Source: Erythrobacter insulae | GTDB lineage: Bacteria > Pseudomonadota > Alphaproteobacteria > Sphingomonadales > Sphingomonadaceae | NCBI RefSeq assembly: GCF_007004095.1 | Contig: NZ_VHJK01000002.1 | Location: 62,001 to 126,000 of the forward strand | Length of the DNA stretch: 64,000 nt | Reading direction: 5' to 3' | In this document: one piece after another, positions 49,044 through 62,010 of the stretch | Numbering within the stretch: position 1 is the stretch's first letter | Layout: the number at the start of each line of letters is the position of its first letter | Program-made: the position numbers and the translations under genes | The notes under the pieces: model-generated | The model's input: only the letters and a program-made list of their open reading frames with translations | Told to the model about the DNA's origin: nothing | Database searches by the model: none

Positions 49044-49448
49044 ATGTCAAAATATCTCGTTGCATTTATCTGCGCCGCCCTCGTGTTCGGGGCGCTTGAT
49101 GCAGTTTGGCTCAGTTGGGCCGGTCCAAACCTTTACCGACCGATAATTGGCGAAATCATGGCCGACGAATTTAATGTCGTAGCCGCCGGATCGTTTTATT
49201 TCCTGTATTTGCTGGGGATGGTTTGGTTCGCGATAAAACCGGGGCTGCAAAGCGGCAAAGTTTCGGTAGCGCTGCTGAACGGGGTTTTATTGGGCGCGCT
49301 GTGCTATGCGACATTTGATTTGACCAGTCAGGCTGTCTTTAAAGTCTGGGCGACACAAATTTCGATCATGGATATTTTTTGGGGCGGGTTTGCGACAGGC
49401 ACAACCAGCGCTATCGCAACGTTCGTTTCGCTCCGTCTTACCAAATAA
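49044..49448 (+). CDS. DUF2177 family membrane protein
   Basis: A 134-residue four-span membrane protein. MSKYLVAFICAALVFGALDAVWL, the Tyr-Arg-Pro motif in AGPNLYRPIIGEI and GALCYATFDLTSQAVFKVW are typical of DUF2177. Its role is unknown. The start at ATG 49044 follows a GGGAAT site; the frame is open 10 codons earlier. Confidence 0.88.
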   Translation: MSKYLVAFICAALVFGALDAVWLSWAGPNLYRPIIGEIMADEFNVVAAGSFYFLYLLGMVWFAIKPGLQSGKVSVALLNGVLLGALCYATFDLTSQAVFKVWATQISIMDIFWGGFATGTTSAIATFVSLRLTK

Positions 49449-49499
49449 GCTGTCGTCGTAAGGCTCGCACATTAAGCTCGTACAAGGGGAAGAGCTCAC

Positions 49500-50174
49500 A
49501 TGTTCATAGGACATTTCGCGCCGGCATTCGTGGCGGCAGCATTGGGGCCGCGTGCGCCTAAACTGGCGACAACATTTATCGCTGCCCAATTGGTGGACTG
49601 GGGTTTCTTCACTCTCGCCCTGGTGGGAGTTGAAAAAATGCAGGTGGAGCCCGGCGCAACCGCGATGGTCCCGTTCGACCTTTATTTCATGCCCTACACC
49701 CACAGTTTGGCAGGCACTGGCGTCTGGGCAGTCGTCTTCGCGTTGATTGTCATGCTGTGGAGCAAGAACGCTCTAGGAGGGTTTCTCGCCGGTCTCGTCG
49801 TATTGTCTCACTGGCTGCTCGACTGGATCACTCACCGCCCTGACCTGACGATGGCCGGAGGCGAGGCAACCTATGGGCTTGGTCTATGGAATTATCCGGC
49901 CATTGCCATTCCGTTTGAGATCGGGATCACGGTTGCGGCCTTTCTTTTCTACATTCGGCGCTCACGCGGGCCAATCGGACAGCCGATGATCCTGATGATC
50001 GTGCTCCTCGCATTTCAAGCTGTGAACTGGTTTGGCCCTGAACCAACCGAAGCCGGACCGTTTTTGTACATTCAGGCCCTGATTGCCTTTGGGATTGTGA
50101 CAGCAATCGCCGCGTGGGTCGGGGAGAACCGCTATTTCATACGCAGAGGTGGCTTGGCGGCGCCGAGTGTGTGA
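49500..50174 (+). CDS. Unknown multispan membrane protein
   Basis: A 224-residue protein with six or more hydrophobic segments. It begins MFIGHFAPAFVAAALGPRAP and includes VVLSHWLLDWITHRPDLTMA, a His/Asp pattern that recalls membrane-bound DUF457/YdjM-like proteins, although the match is weak. It has a strong AAGGGGA site. It lies 16 bases before purL and may share its transcript. Confidence 0.7.
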   Translation: MFIGHFAPAFVAAALGPRAPKLATTFIAAQLVDWGFFTLALVGVEKMQVEPGATAMVPFDLYFMPYTHSLAGTGVWAVVFALIVMLWSKNALGGFLAGLVVLSHWLLDWITHRPDLTMAGGEATYGLGLWNYPAIAIPFEIGITVAAFLFYIRRSRGPIGQPMILMIVLLAFQAVNWFGPEPTEAGPFLYIQALIAFGIVTAIAAWVGENRYFIRRGGLAAPSV

Positions 50175-50189
50175 TCTAAGTGGCTTTGC

Positions 50190-53580
<3,391 letters not shown>

Positions 53581-53623
53581 ATTTGCCTCCTGGGCGTGGA
53601 TCAATTTACGTTCACTATTTGCA

Positions 53624-53641
53624 ACTTACATTGATGTCAAT
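53624..53641 (-). promoter_or_regulatory. Shared operator-like motif, site 1 (coq4 copy 1)
   Basis: ACTTACA-ttga-TGTCAAT shares 13 of 18 positions with the site before coq4 copy 2 (55304). On the minus strand it overlaps a promoter-like TTGACA with TAGTGA 17 bases on, 44 bases before the coq4 start. A repressor would block the -35 box. The divergent nitroreductase starts 68 bases away on the other side. Confidence 0.5.
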
Positions 53642-53708
53642 TGCTGTCAAGCGAGATTTCCGTTACGGAAGTCTTCCCTTATCTGCCTCTGCTGCGCATA
53701 GGAGAACT

Positions 53709-54395
53709 ATGCGAGACCACGATACCCTCCCCTATTCGCTTGAAGAATTGCCCGATGATGAAAGCATCGCCCGCGCGCAGTCTTTACGTGACCGATTAAA
53801 GCAACGGCGAACATGCCGGTATTTTTCCGATGAACCCGTCCCTCGCGAAGTGATTGAAGCTGCTATCGAAGCGGCTGGAACAGCGCCTAACGGCGCCAAC
53901 CATCAGCCGTGGCATTTCGCGGTGGTTTCCTCTCCGGACAAAAAACGCGCAATTCGCGTAGCCGCAGAAGAAGAAGAGCGCCGATTTTACGGGGCCGATG
54001 GCGATGATCCCAAAGCGTCCGACGAATGGTTAGGAGCGTTGAAAGACCTGGGCACGGATGCGGACAAACCGTTTCTTGAAACTGCGCCTTATCTCATAGT
54101 GGTATTTGCCCAGCGCAAAGGCGGCATCGAGGAAGACGGCAAAACGCAGAATTACTACGTCAATGAAAGCGTCGGGATCGCTTGCGGGATGTTGATCGCG
54201 ACTTTGCACGAGGCCGGTTTGGCCACACTGACCCATACGCCGTCACCCATGGGTTTTCTGCGTGAAGCCTGCGAGCGGCCCGAATGGGAAAAACCGCTTA
54301 TGATTGTTGTGGTCGGGCGGCCCAGCGCAGATGCAACCGTGCCGGCACATGCGGTAAAGAAAAAGCCGCTAAGTCAGATCGCAACCTGGCTTTAG
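53709..54395 (+). CDS. Nitroreductase-fold flavoprotein, iodotyrosine-deiodinase-like
   Basis: A 228-residue FMN enzyme of the nitroreductase superfamily. Residues 31-70 (RRTCRYFSDEPVPREVIEAA, APNGANHQPWHF) resemble mammalian iodotyrosine deiodinase, as does the C-terminus (GLATLTHTPSP, RPEWEKPLMIVVVG). The deiodinase substrate triad, Glu-x3-Tyr and a later Lys, is present as Glu90, Tyr94 and Lys120. I infer reductive dehalogenation of a halophenol or halotyrosine; other nitroreductase activity is possible. ATG 53709 has a TAGGAG site. It lies between two coq4 genes. Confidence 0.82.
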   Translation: MRDHDTLPYSLEELPDDESIARAQSLRDRLKQRRTCRYFSDEPVPREVIEAAIEAAGTAPNGANHQPWHFAVVSSPDKKRAIRVAAEEEERRFYGADGDDPKASDEWLGALKDLGTDADKPFLETAPYLIVVFAQRKGGIEEDGKTQNYYVNESVGIACGMLIATLHEAGLATLTHTPSPMGFLREACERPEWEKPLMIVVVGRPSADATVPAHAVKKKPLSQIATWL

Positions 54396-54424
54396 CGGCT
54401 TTGTTCAAGCGAAGGGATCAGCGG

Positions 54425-55252
54425 TTACGCTGATGCCATCTGCGTTTCTTCGCCGCTGGCGAGCATATTGTAAGGGTCGATCCCCTCTTCGCGCCATATG
54501 CGATGACATTCTTCGTAAACGCTAGGCTCGGGGATATTCAATGATGAGCGCACGACATCGAGCGGCTGCTTGAGCAATTCGCGGATCGGTTGCTGAATCA
54601 GACTAGGAGCACCCTTGCCCGTGCGCTTGGCCTGCTGTGCCGCACCGAAAATTGGCGCTTTGCTGCCCCATGCCATTTTTTTGATGTTCGCGGCGCCTGC
54701 ATAACCGATCAGCAAGTGGCCTTGGGTAGGCGACTGGCCGTGAGTGAAAAGCAGAACGCATTGTTCACCAAGCGCATCACGGCCGTATCCGGTAAGAACG
54801 TGGAACAGATCATGCGTGTCGCGCGAACGCTCGGAAAACCATTGGACCAGATCAGGAAATTTGGTCCGGCCCAGTTTTTCAGATTCGGCAACAAGACCAG
54901 CGGCGGAGAGGCCTTCGGTTTCCATAAAGTCGCAATAAGCATGCGCGAGGCTGCCCTTGGGTGTCTTGCGCAGCGTTTCGTGATCATCAAGAATTTCAGG
55001 CAAATTCGGCTCGGTTCGACGCAGATATTCTCCACGCTCCGACAATGTCAGATCGCGAACGCGCGGCAAAAAATCACTCGAAGGGAGTGATTCGTAGATT
55101 TTGAAGACGAGGCTCGTATCTTCCTTGTCTTTCATCAAAAGCCGAAAATTCTTGATCGCACGGGGCAAGGAATACCGCGGCTGCGGGCGCTCTGGATGAC
55201 GTAAAACTGTGCCATCAGCGGCATATTGTGCAGAATAATCTGTGGCTGTCAT
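54425..55252 (-). CDS. coq4: Coq4 family ubiquinone biosynthesis protein (copy 2)
   Basis: A 275-residue paralogue of the protein at 52759. The HDxxH(x)11E motif is kept (His147, His151, Glu163). Shared blocks are KDKEDTSLVFKIYE, METEGLSAAGLVAES, RDTHDLFHVLTGYGRDALGE and GAANIKKMAWGSKAPIF. The rest has diverged, so the duplication is not recent. Its promoter region shares an operator-like motif with copy 1. The two copies may act at different steps or in different conditions. Confidence 0.9.
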   Translation of the reverse strand: MTATDYSAQYAADGTVLRHPERPQPRYSLPRAIKNFRLLMKDKEDTSLVFKIYESLPSSDFLPRVRDLTLSERGEYLRRTEPNLPEILDDHETLRKTPKGSLAHAYCDFMETEGLSAAGLVAESEKLGRTKFPDLVQWFSERSRDTHDLFHVLTGYGRDALGEQCVLLFTHGQSPTQGHLLIGYAGAANIKKMAWGSKAPIFGAAQQAKRTGKGAPSLIQQPIRELLKQPLDVVRSSLNIPEPSVYEECHRIWREEGIDPYNMLASGEETQMASA

Positions 55253-55303
55253 CGGTCTCTTGCCTTCTTAACGGAACGGTCTGATCGCTTCTTAGCGACG
55301 CTT

Positions 55304-55321
55304 ACTTACACAAATGTAAAT
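55304..55321 (-). promoter_or_regulatory. Shared operator-like motif, site 2 (coq4 copy 2)
   Basis: ACTTACA-caaa-TGTAAAT contains the perfect dyad TTACA-N4-TGTAA. It lies 52 bases before the coq4 copy 2 start and matches site 1. On the minus strand it reads TTTACATTTGTGTAAGT, against TTGACATCAATGTAAGT at site 1. The rest of 55253-55394 holds no gene. Confidence 0.5.
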
Positions 55322-55394
55322 AGCAGGCTTCGGTTCCCAATCACAACCTTTTTGGCACCGATCAACTGTAAATTCTCTCAATCCACCGCACTAT

Positions 55395-56267
55395 CTAGGA
55401 CACAACCCAATCTTTCGGAGGGATACCAAGCAACGCGAGAATGACGCTTAAATCGCCGCGATCAACGCGGCCATTTGCCGAAGCGCGCGCTTTTGGCTTG
55501 GCCCGATAGGCAAACCCATACGTTGCCGCTTCGATCATCGGAATATCGTTTGCGCCATCGCCCGTCGCCAAACTGCGCGCGTTCACGCCGATTTTGGCCA
55601 TTTCCTCCGCAAGCACAGCCGCCTTTGTCGTCGCGTCGGTAATCCCGCCGACAAGTTTGCCGGTCAATTTCCCGATTTCAACATCAAGCCGATTGCCAAC
55701 AACCCGATGAAAGCCGAGCTCTTCCCCCACAGCGTCAGCGAAATGATGAAATCCGCCTGTGACCAGCACGCACCGCGTTCCTTGCGCGGCGAGCGTCGCG
55801 GTAAGAGTCTTGGCCCCCGGGGTCGCGGTGATGCGGTCGGCAAGGCAGCTCGCGATTGCACTCTCATCCAGGCCGGCCAGCAAAGCCACCCGTTCTCGCA
55901 ATGCTTTTTCAAAATCAAGCTCGCCCTGCATCGCTCTTTCGGTGATTTCGGAGATTTGAGCCTTGAGACCAGCGAAGTCTGCGAGTTCATCAATGCATTC
56001 CTGCCCGATCATCGTTGAATCCATGTCGGACACGAAGACTTGCGGCACGGCGATTTCACTGCGGCTGACCAACGCATCGGTTGGCGCAAAAAACCGATCA
56101 ATCCCGGCCAAAATCTGAGCCGAGTCGCCCTCGTCAAAACTCAACTGCAGGACTTCACCGCCAAGGGCTTCCGATGCGAAGTCAAGCATCGCCGCAGAGA
56201 TGACCGGCATCCCCGCCGTCTGAAACGCGTCGGCTGCTGCATCGAGCCGCGTTTCAAGATCAGCCAT
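55395..56267 (-). CDS. serB: Phosphoserine phosphatase
   Basis: SerB (290 aa) is the HAD-family last enzyme of serine synthesis. The catalytic motif is VSDMDSTMIGQECIDELADF, motif II is in VLVTGGFHHFADAV and motif III/IV in ATGDGANDIPMIEAA. The N-terminal 85 residues are an ACT-like regulatory part. I start at MADLETRLDAAADAF (56267); the open frame extends 67 codons upstream, but these cover the divergent miaA start and lack similarity. Confidence 0.95.
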   Translation of the reverse strand: MADLETRLDAAADAFQTAGMPVISAAMLDFASEALGGEVLQLSFDEGDSAQILAGIDRFFAPTDALVSRSEIAVPQVFVSDMDSTMIGQECIDELADFAGLKAQISEITERAMQGELDFEKALRERVALLAGLDESAIASCLADRITATPGAKTLTATLAAQGTRCVLVTGGFHHFADAVGEELGFHRVVGNRLDVEIGKLTGKLVGGITDATTKAAVLAEEMAKIGVNARSLATGDGANDIPMIEAATYGFAYRAKPKARASANGRVDRGDLSVILALLGIPPKDWVVS

Positions 56268-56301
56268 TTCCCCGCCGTCAGTGTCTGCTATCAGACGCGC
56301 T

Positions 56302-57270
56302 ATGAGCACCAAAATATCTCCAACAAAATCGCTGCCGATCCGGCCAGCTAAACCAGTCGCGCTCATTGCAGGGCCAACTGCAAGCGGCAAGAGCGCAATT
56401 GCACTGGATCTGGCAAAATCGCGCGCGAAGTCAGATCTGGATACGTGGATCATCAATGCTGATAGCATGCAGGTCTATGCTGATATCCCGATCGTGTCCG
56501 CCGCACCGACTGCGGATGAACAATCCCAATGCCCACATCACTTATATGGAACGTGGGACGGGACGGAAAGCTGCTCGGCAGCCGATTGGGCAAACCGGGC
56601 CCGTGCATTGATCACGCGTGCGCACGACACAGGCGCCCTTCCCGTTCTCGTCGGCGGAACCGGGATGTATATGAAAGTCCTCTTTGAAGGCATCGCGCCA
56701 ATTCCCCCGATTGATCCGGAAATCCGCGAAGTCGTTCGCGCGCTGGATACCACCGCAGCATATGCGGCCCTGATGATCGAAGACCCGGAGCGCGCCTGTC
56801 AACTCGACCCCGGTGATAGTCAGCGCATTTCCCGCGCGCTTGAAGTCAAACGATCAACCGGCGTGACGCTCGGCGACTGGCAATTGGCGAAGACCGGCGG
56901 CATCGGTGACGACATCGACCTGACAGCCACCGTGCTTTTGCCAGAACGCCAATGGCTTTATGATCGCTGCGAGAAGCGGTTTGAAATTATGCTGCAATCA
57001 GGAGCGATCGCCGAGGTTGAAGCTTTGTTAGAGCGCTCTCTGTCACCAGACCTGCCGGTGATGCGCGCTATCGGCGTGCCAGAGATCGCGGCATTTCTTG
57101 CTGATGAGATCGACCGCGAGGACATGGCCGCCCGCGGCGCGCAGGCAACCCGCAATTATGCCAAACGGCAATTCACTTGGTTCCGCAATCAATCTCCGTC
57201 AGATTGGACGCGAGTTGAATCTCAAAATGTCGATATTGAGCATCTTTTCGCATCATTATTACACAATTAA
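56302..57270 (+). CDS. miaA: tRNA dimethylallyltransferase
   Basis: MiaA (322 aa) adds a dimethylallyl group to A37 of tRNAs reading U-starting codons. The P-loop is LIAGPTASGKSAIALDLA. IINADSMQVYADIPIVSAAP and LVGGTGMYMKVLFEGIA follow, as does the C-terminal NYAKRQFTWFRNQ. ATG 56302 is chosen; another ATG seven codons upstream is in frame. It is only 34 bases from the divergent serB start. Confidence 0.96.
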   Translation: MSTKISPTKSLPIRPAKPVALIAGPTASGKSAIALDLAKSRAKSDLDTWIINADSMQVYADIPIVSAAPTADEQSQCPHHLYGTWDGTESCSAADWANRARALITRAHDTGALPVLVGGTGMYMKVLFEGIAPIPPIDPEIREVVRALDTTAAYAALMIEDPERACQLDPGDSQRISRALEVKRSTGVTLGDWQLAKTGGIGDDIDLTATVLLPERQWLYDRCEKRFEIMLQSGAIAEVEALLERSLSPDLPVMRAIGVPEIAAFLADEIDREDMAARGAQATRNYAKRQFTWFRNQSPSDWTRVESQNVDIEHLFASLLHN

Positions 57271-57273
57271 GCA

Positions 57274-57300
57274 TTGACGCGATAGATTATGCCTTATATT
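57274..57300 (+). promoter_or_regulatory. Candidate ilv operon promoter
   Basis: TTGACG (57274-57279) and TATATT (57295-57300) lie 15 bases apart, shorter than ideal; TATTGG at 17 bases is an alternative. Transcription from here would give about 95 bases before the leader peptide. Confidence 0.45.
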
Positions 57301-57320
57301 GGGTCGTCACACACCGTTAC

Positions 57321-57507
57321 TGCGGTGCACAATCAACCCTTGGTTTCGCATATCAATCCCGTTAGAAACCACCGCACTGCAAAGATGAAGGCATCTCGAT
57401 AATGATTACCGTCCTAGTCGTGCGAGATAGTGGGTTGATCTAGGATTCTTCGAAGAGAAACGTCCAGATCGGCCCGATGCGAATAACCGCTTCGGGCCGT
57501 TTTTATT
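57321..57507 (+). promoter_or_regulatory. Attenuator leader structures and terminator
   Basis: The leader has an upstream hairpin (TGCGGTG with CACCGCA, and inside it GGTTTC with GAAACC; 57321-57376), a ten-base palindrome TCTTCGAAGA (57447-57456), and a terminator. The terminator stem is CGGCCCGA (57470-57477) with TCGGGCCG (57492-57499), followed by TTTTTATT. It ends 13 bases before the ilvB start. This is the layout of transcription attenuation. Confidence 0.75.
57402..57443 (+). CDS. ilv leader peptide (attenuation)
   Basis: A 13-codon frame, MITVLVVRDSGLI, in the ilvB leader. Seven of the thirteen residues are Ile, Val or Leu, as expected of a peptide whose translation senses branched-chain aminoacyl-tRNA supply. 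An AAGG site is 10 bases upstream. The stop is 26 bases before the attenuator stem. The peptide region (GGGTTGAT at 57432-57439) is complementary to ATCAACCC at 57332-57339, so ribosome position could switch structures. Confidence 0.75.
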   Translation: MITVLVVRDSGLI

Positions 57508-57519
57508 AGGAGAAGTACG

Positions 57520-59274
57520 TTGGCGCAGCGCTCCGGAGCCGCCTTGTTAATAGACTGCCTGGTGGATCAGGATGTCGAATTTGTATTCGGTTATCCTGGC
57601 GGTGCCGTGCTGCCCATCTATGACGAATTGTTCGGCGAAGAGCGCATTCGGCATATTCTTGTCCGCCACGAGGCAGGCGCTGCGCATGCGGCGGAAGGAT
57701 ATGCGCGCGCAACAGGTAAACCCGGCGTCGTGCTTGTGACATCGGGACCAGGTGCAACCAATGCCGTGACCGGTATCGCCGATGCCTTTATGGATTCCAT
57801 CCCGATGGTCGTAATAACCGGACAGGTCCCGACTGGCCTGATCGGAACTGACGCGTTTCAGGAGGCTGACACGGTCGGCATCACGCGCCACTGCACCAAG
57901 CACAACTATCTCGTAAAAGATCCCGCCGATCTCGAGGCGACCATAAAGGAAGCGTTCCGCATCGCGACCACGGGACGGCCTGGTCCAGTGGTAATCGACA
58001 TTCCGAAAGACGTCCAAATCGCAATCCCTTCGGAAAGCCGCGCCTCAAAACTGGCCGCCGCGCACCGCTACGCGCCGCAAATGGCAGCATCGCCAGAGCA
58101 AATCGTCGAGGCAATTGAAATGCTCGAAGGTGCACAGGCACCGATCTTTTATACGGGCGGCGGCATCATAAATTCCGGACCGGAAGCGAGCAAGCTGCTC
58201 CGCCAGTTGCAGGACATCACCGGTGCCCCGGTAACATCGACTCTCATGGGCCTTGGTTGTTTTGCAAACACGCATCCCGATTGGCTTGGGATGCTGGGAA
58301 TGCACGGCACTTTCGAAGCTAATATGGCCATGAACAAATGCGATGTCATGGTTTGTATTGGCGCTCGTTTTGATGACCGTGTGACCGGCAAACTTGAAGC
58401 TTTCTCGCCCGATTCCAAGAAAATCCACATCGATATCGACCGCAGCTCCATCAACAAGAACGTGACGGTTGATCTGGGTATTGTTGGCGATTGCGGAACC
58501 GTGCTCGGCCAGATGATCGAGGCATGGGGTGATCGCAAAGCCCAAGATCTGGGCGAATGGAAAGCCAGGATCGCAGGGTGGCGCGCGCGCGAGTGTCTGG
58601 CCTATCCCGAAAAATCAAAAAAGAACCCTCAAGCGATCATGCCGCAAAAAGCGGTCGAGCGGCTCTATGCCCTTACCCACAAACGCTCTCCGATTATCAC
58701 GACAGAAGTCGGTCAGCACCAGATGTGGGCGGCCCAGTATTTCGGCTTTGCAGAGCCGAACAAGTGGCTGACCAGTGGCGGTCTGGGAACGATGGGCTAC
58801 GGTATGCCTGCCGCGATCGGCGCACAGCTTGGCCATCCCGATGCATTGGTCATCGACATTGCCGGAGAAGCCTCGATCCAGATGAACATTCAAGAGCTTG
58901 GCACGGCCAGCCAGTATCGCCTGCCGATCAAGATTTTCATCCTCAATAACGAATATATGGGCATGGTCCGCCAATGGCAGGAACTGACCTATGAAAGCCG
59001 GTATTCCAACAGCTATTCAGACAGTCTGCCAGACTTCGTCGCTTTGGCAGAAGCGTATGGCTGGAAAGGCATCCGCATCCAGGACGAAAAAGACCTCGAT
59101 GCGGGCATCATTCGCATGATGGAGCATGATGGCCCCGTGATCGTCGATTGCTGTGTGGCCCAAGACGCCAACTGCCTGCCGATGATCCCGTCAGGCGCGG
59201 CTCATACAGATATGATGCTTTATGGCGATGAAGTGGGCGGAACGATGGATGACGAAGCAAAGGCACTTGTCTGA
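57520..59274 (+). CDS. ilvB: Acetolactate synthase large subunit
   Basis: IlvB (584 aa) is the thiamine-diphosphate enzyme that joins two pyruvates, or pyruvate and 2-oxobutyrate, at the first common step to valine, leucine and isoleucine. Motifs are FGYPGGAVLPIYDEL, the catalytic Glu in VRHEAGAAHAAEGYARATG, and the TPP region VIDIAGEASIQMNIQELG, with the Gly-Glu form common in alphaproteobacteria. The start is TTG with an AGGAG seven bases upstream. The stop overlaps ilvN by one base. Confidence 0.96.
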   Translation: MAQRSGAALLIDCLVDQDVEFVFGYPGGAVLPIYDELFGEERIRHILVRHEAGAAHAAEGYARATGKPGVVLVTSGPGATNAVTGIADAFMDSIPMVVITGQVPTGLIGTDAFQEADTVGITRHCTKHNYLVKDPADLEATIKEAFRIATTGRPGPVVIDIPKDVQIAIPSESRASKLAAAHRYAPQMAASPEQIVEAIEMLEGAQAPIFYTGGGIINSGPEASKLLRQLQDITGAPVTSTLMGLGCFANTHPDWLGMLGMHGTFEANMAMNKCDVMVCIGARFDDRVTGKLEAFSPDSKKIHIDIDRSSINKNVTVDLGIVGDCGTVLGQMIEAWGDRKAQDLGEWKARIAGWRARECLAYPEKSKKNPQAIMPQKAVERLYALTHKRSPIITTEVGQHQMWAAQYFGFAEPNKWLTSGGLGTMGYGMPAAIGAQLGHPDALVIDIAGEASIQMNIQELGTASQYRLPIKIFILNNEYMGMVRQWQELTYESRYSNSYSDSLPDFVALAEAYGWKGIRIQDEKDLDAGIIRMMEHDGPVIVDCCVAQDANCLPMIPSGAAHTDMMLYGDEVGGTMDDEAKALV

Positions 59275-59789
59275 TGAAAATAAAAAGCGCCTCAACTGAG
59301 CGCCACGTTCTCAACGTCACCGTCGATAACGAGCCCGGCATTCTGGCAAAGATCACCGGCCTGTTCACCGCGCGCGGCTATAATATCGACAGCCTGACCG
59401 TGGCCGATATTACCGAAGATCACGCAGTCAGCCGGATCACGATTGTGACAGGCGGTCCGCCCGAAGTCATCGACCAGATCGAGGCGCAGCTTGAACGGCT
59501 TGTGCCCGTTCATGGCGTGATAGACCTCACCACCGCTGGCCCGCATGTCGAGCGCGAGCTCGCTCTGATTAAAGTGGCGGGCATTGGCGAGAAGCGGGTC
59601 GAGGCGCTGCGGGTCGCGGATATTTTCCGCGCCAGCGTAGTCGATACCACCACCGAAAGTTTCGTGTTCGAGCTTACCGGAGCGCCGAACAAGATTGACA
59701 GTTTCATCGCTCTTATGCGCGGCCTCGGCCTTCTCGAGGTTGGCCGTTCGGGCGTGGTGGGCATGATGCGCGGCGCCGAGGGGAAGTAA
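59274..59789 (+). CDS. ilvN: Acetolactate synthase small subunit
   Basis: IlvN (171 aa) is the ACT-domain regulatory subunit that gives valine feedback. The ACT domain is residues 8-80 (RHVLNVTVDNEPGILAKITG, FTARGYNIDSLTVADI), followed by the C-terminal small-subunit domain (RVEALRVADIFRASVVDTT). It starts in the TGATG overlap with ilvB. After it, 60 bases of AT-rich sequence precede an unrelated gene before ilvC. Confidence 0.96.
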   Translation: MKIKSASTERHVLNVTVDNEPGILAKITGLFTARGYNIDSLTVADITEDHAVSRITIVTGGPPEVIDQIEAQLERLVPVHGVIDLTTAGPHVERELALIKVAGIGEKRVEALRVADIFRASVVDTTTESFVFELTGAPNKIDSFIALMRGLGLLEVGRSGVVGMMRGAEGK

Positions 59790-59854
59790 TTTACTCTTGA
59801 CTCTACTATTACTACTATTATTCCTATAGCCACTCAAACAGAAGGAGAGTGCCT

Positions 59855-61308
<1,454 letters not shown>

Positions 61309-61327
61309 AAGCACAGGAGCGGGTGGC

Positions 61328-61930
61328 ATGTTGAACACCCGCTCCACCACTACCCTGTTCTTTGGTCTTTGTGCGCTGGCTTGGGCCGTCATCGTCGCCC
61401 GCGCCTATTTCAACGTCAAAGGTCCGGAAGATTTTGTGGTCACTACGACCCAACCCGAGGTTCAGGCCTTTGCCCGGGCGCAATTGAACGCATTGCAGCA
61501 ACGCTCATTTTCCGAAGATATCGAACTGTGCGGAATTATCTTCGAACGCAGCAATGGCGAACTGGGTACCTCGTCGATTAAGCAAGGTGACGAGGCAAGC
61601 TGCGGGATCGCATTTTTTGACGAGCCCGGCATGAAACCACTCGCCAGCTTTCACACCCACGCTGCCCAGAACGAACGTTATGACAGCGAAGTGCCGTCTA
61701 TTCTTGATCTTCGCAGCGATTCCGCCCTTGGGATTGATGGATATCTCGCGACGCCGGGAGGGCGGTTTTGGTGGATTGATGGCCGTACAGAAACTGCCAA
61801 AATGGTGTGCGGAGAGCGCTGTGTTGCGCAAGATTCAAACTACCGTGCCTGCCCTTCAAACCCGCCTTCAGATCAATACAATGCGACCGGCCTTATGGCT
61901 CGATATCGAAGCACGTCTTCGAGTTGTTAA
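61328..61930 (+). CDS. DUF4329 (JAMM-like) membrane-anchored protein
   Basis: A 200-residue protein with an N-terminal anchor (TLFFGLCALAWAVIVARAYF). From residue 65 it has CGIIFERSNGELG and SFHTHAAQNERYDSEVPSILD, then GYLATPGGRFWWIDG. The His109-Thr-His111, Ser124 and Asp127 arrangement resembles the JAMM/MPN+ metal site, and this fits DUF4329. A metal-dependent peptidase or isopeptidase role is inference. It follows ilvC by 19 bases with an AGGAG site, so it may ride on the ilv transcript. Confidence 0.65.
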   Translation: MLNTRSTTTLFFGLCALAWAVIVARAYFNVKGPEDFVVTTTQPEVQAFARAQLNALQQRSFSEDIELCGIIFERSNGELGTSSIKQGDEASCGIAFFDEPGMKPLASFHTHAAQNERYDSEVPSILDLRSDSALGIDGYLATPGGRFWWIDGRTETAKMVCGERCVAQDSNYRACPSNPPSDQYNATGLMARYRSTSSSC

Positions 61931-62010
61931 ACCAGAACGATCCGCCCCCAAATCAGGAACCGTTGAACTCAATCGCCATTGATTAGACAGGACCAATGGA
62001 GATTGATTGT

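Noticed and set aside
57385..57402. A second leader peptide (MKASR) in the ilv leader
   Set aside because: Five codons with no branched-chain residues and no clear ribosome site; its sequence more likely supplies the ribosome site for the 13-codon leader.
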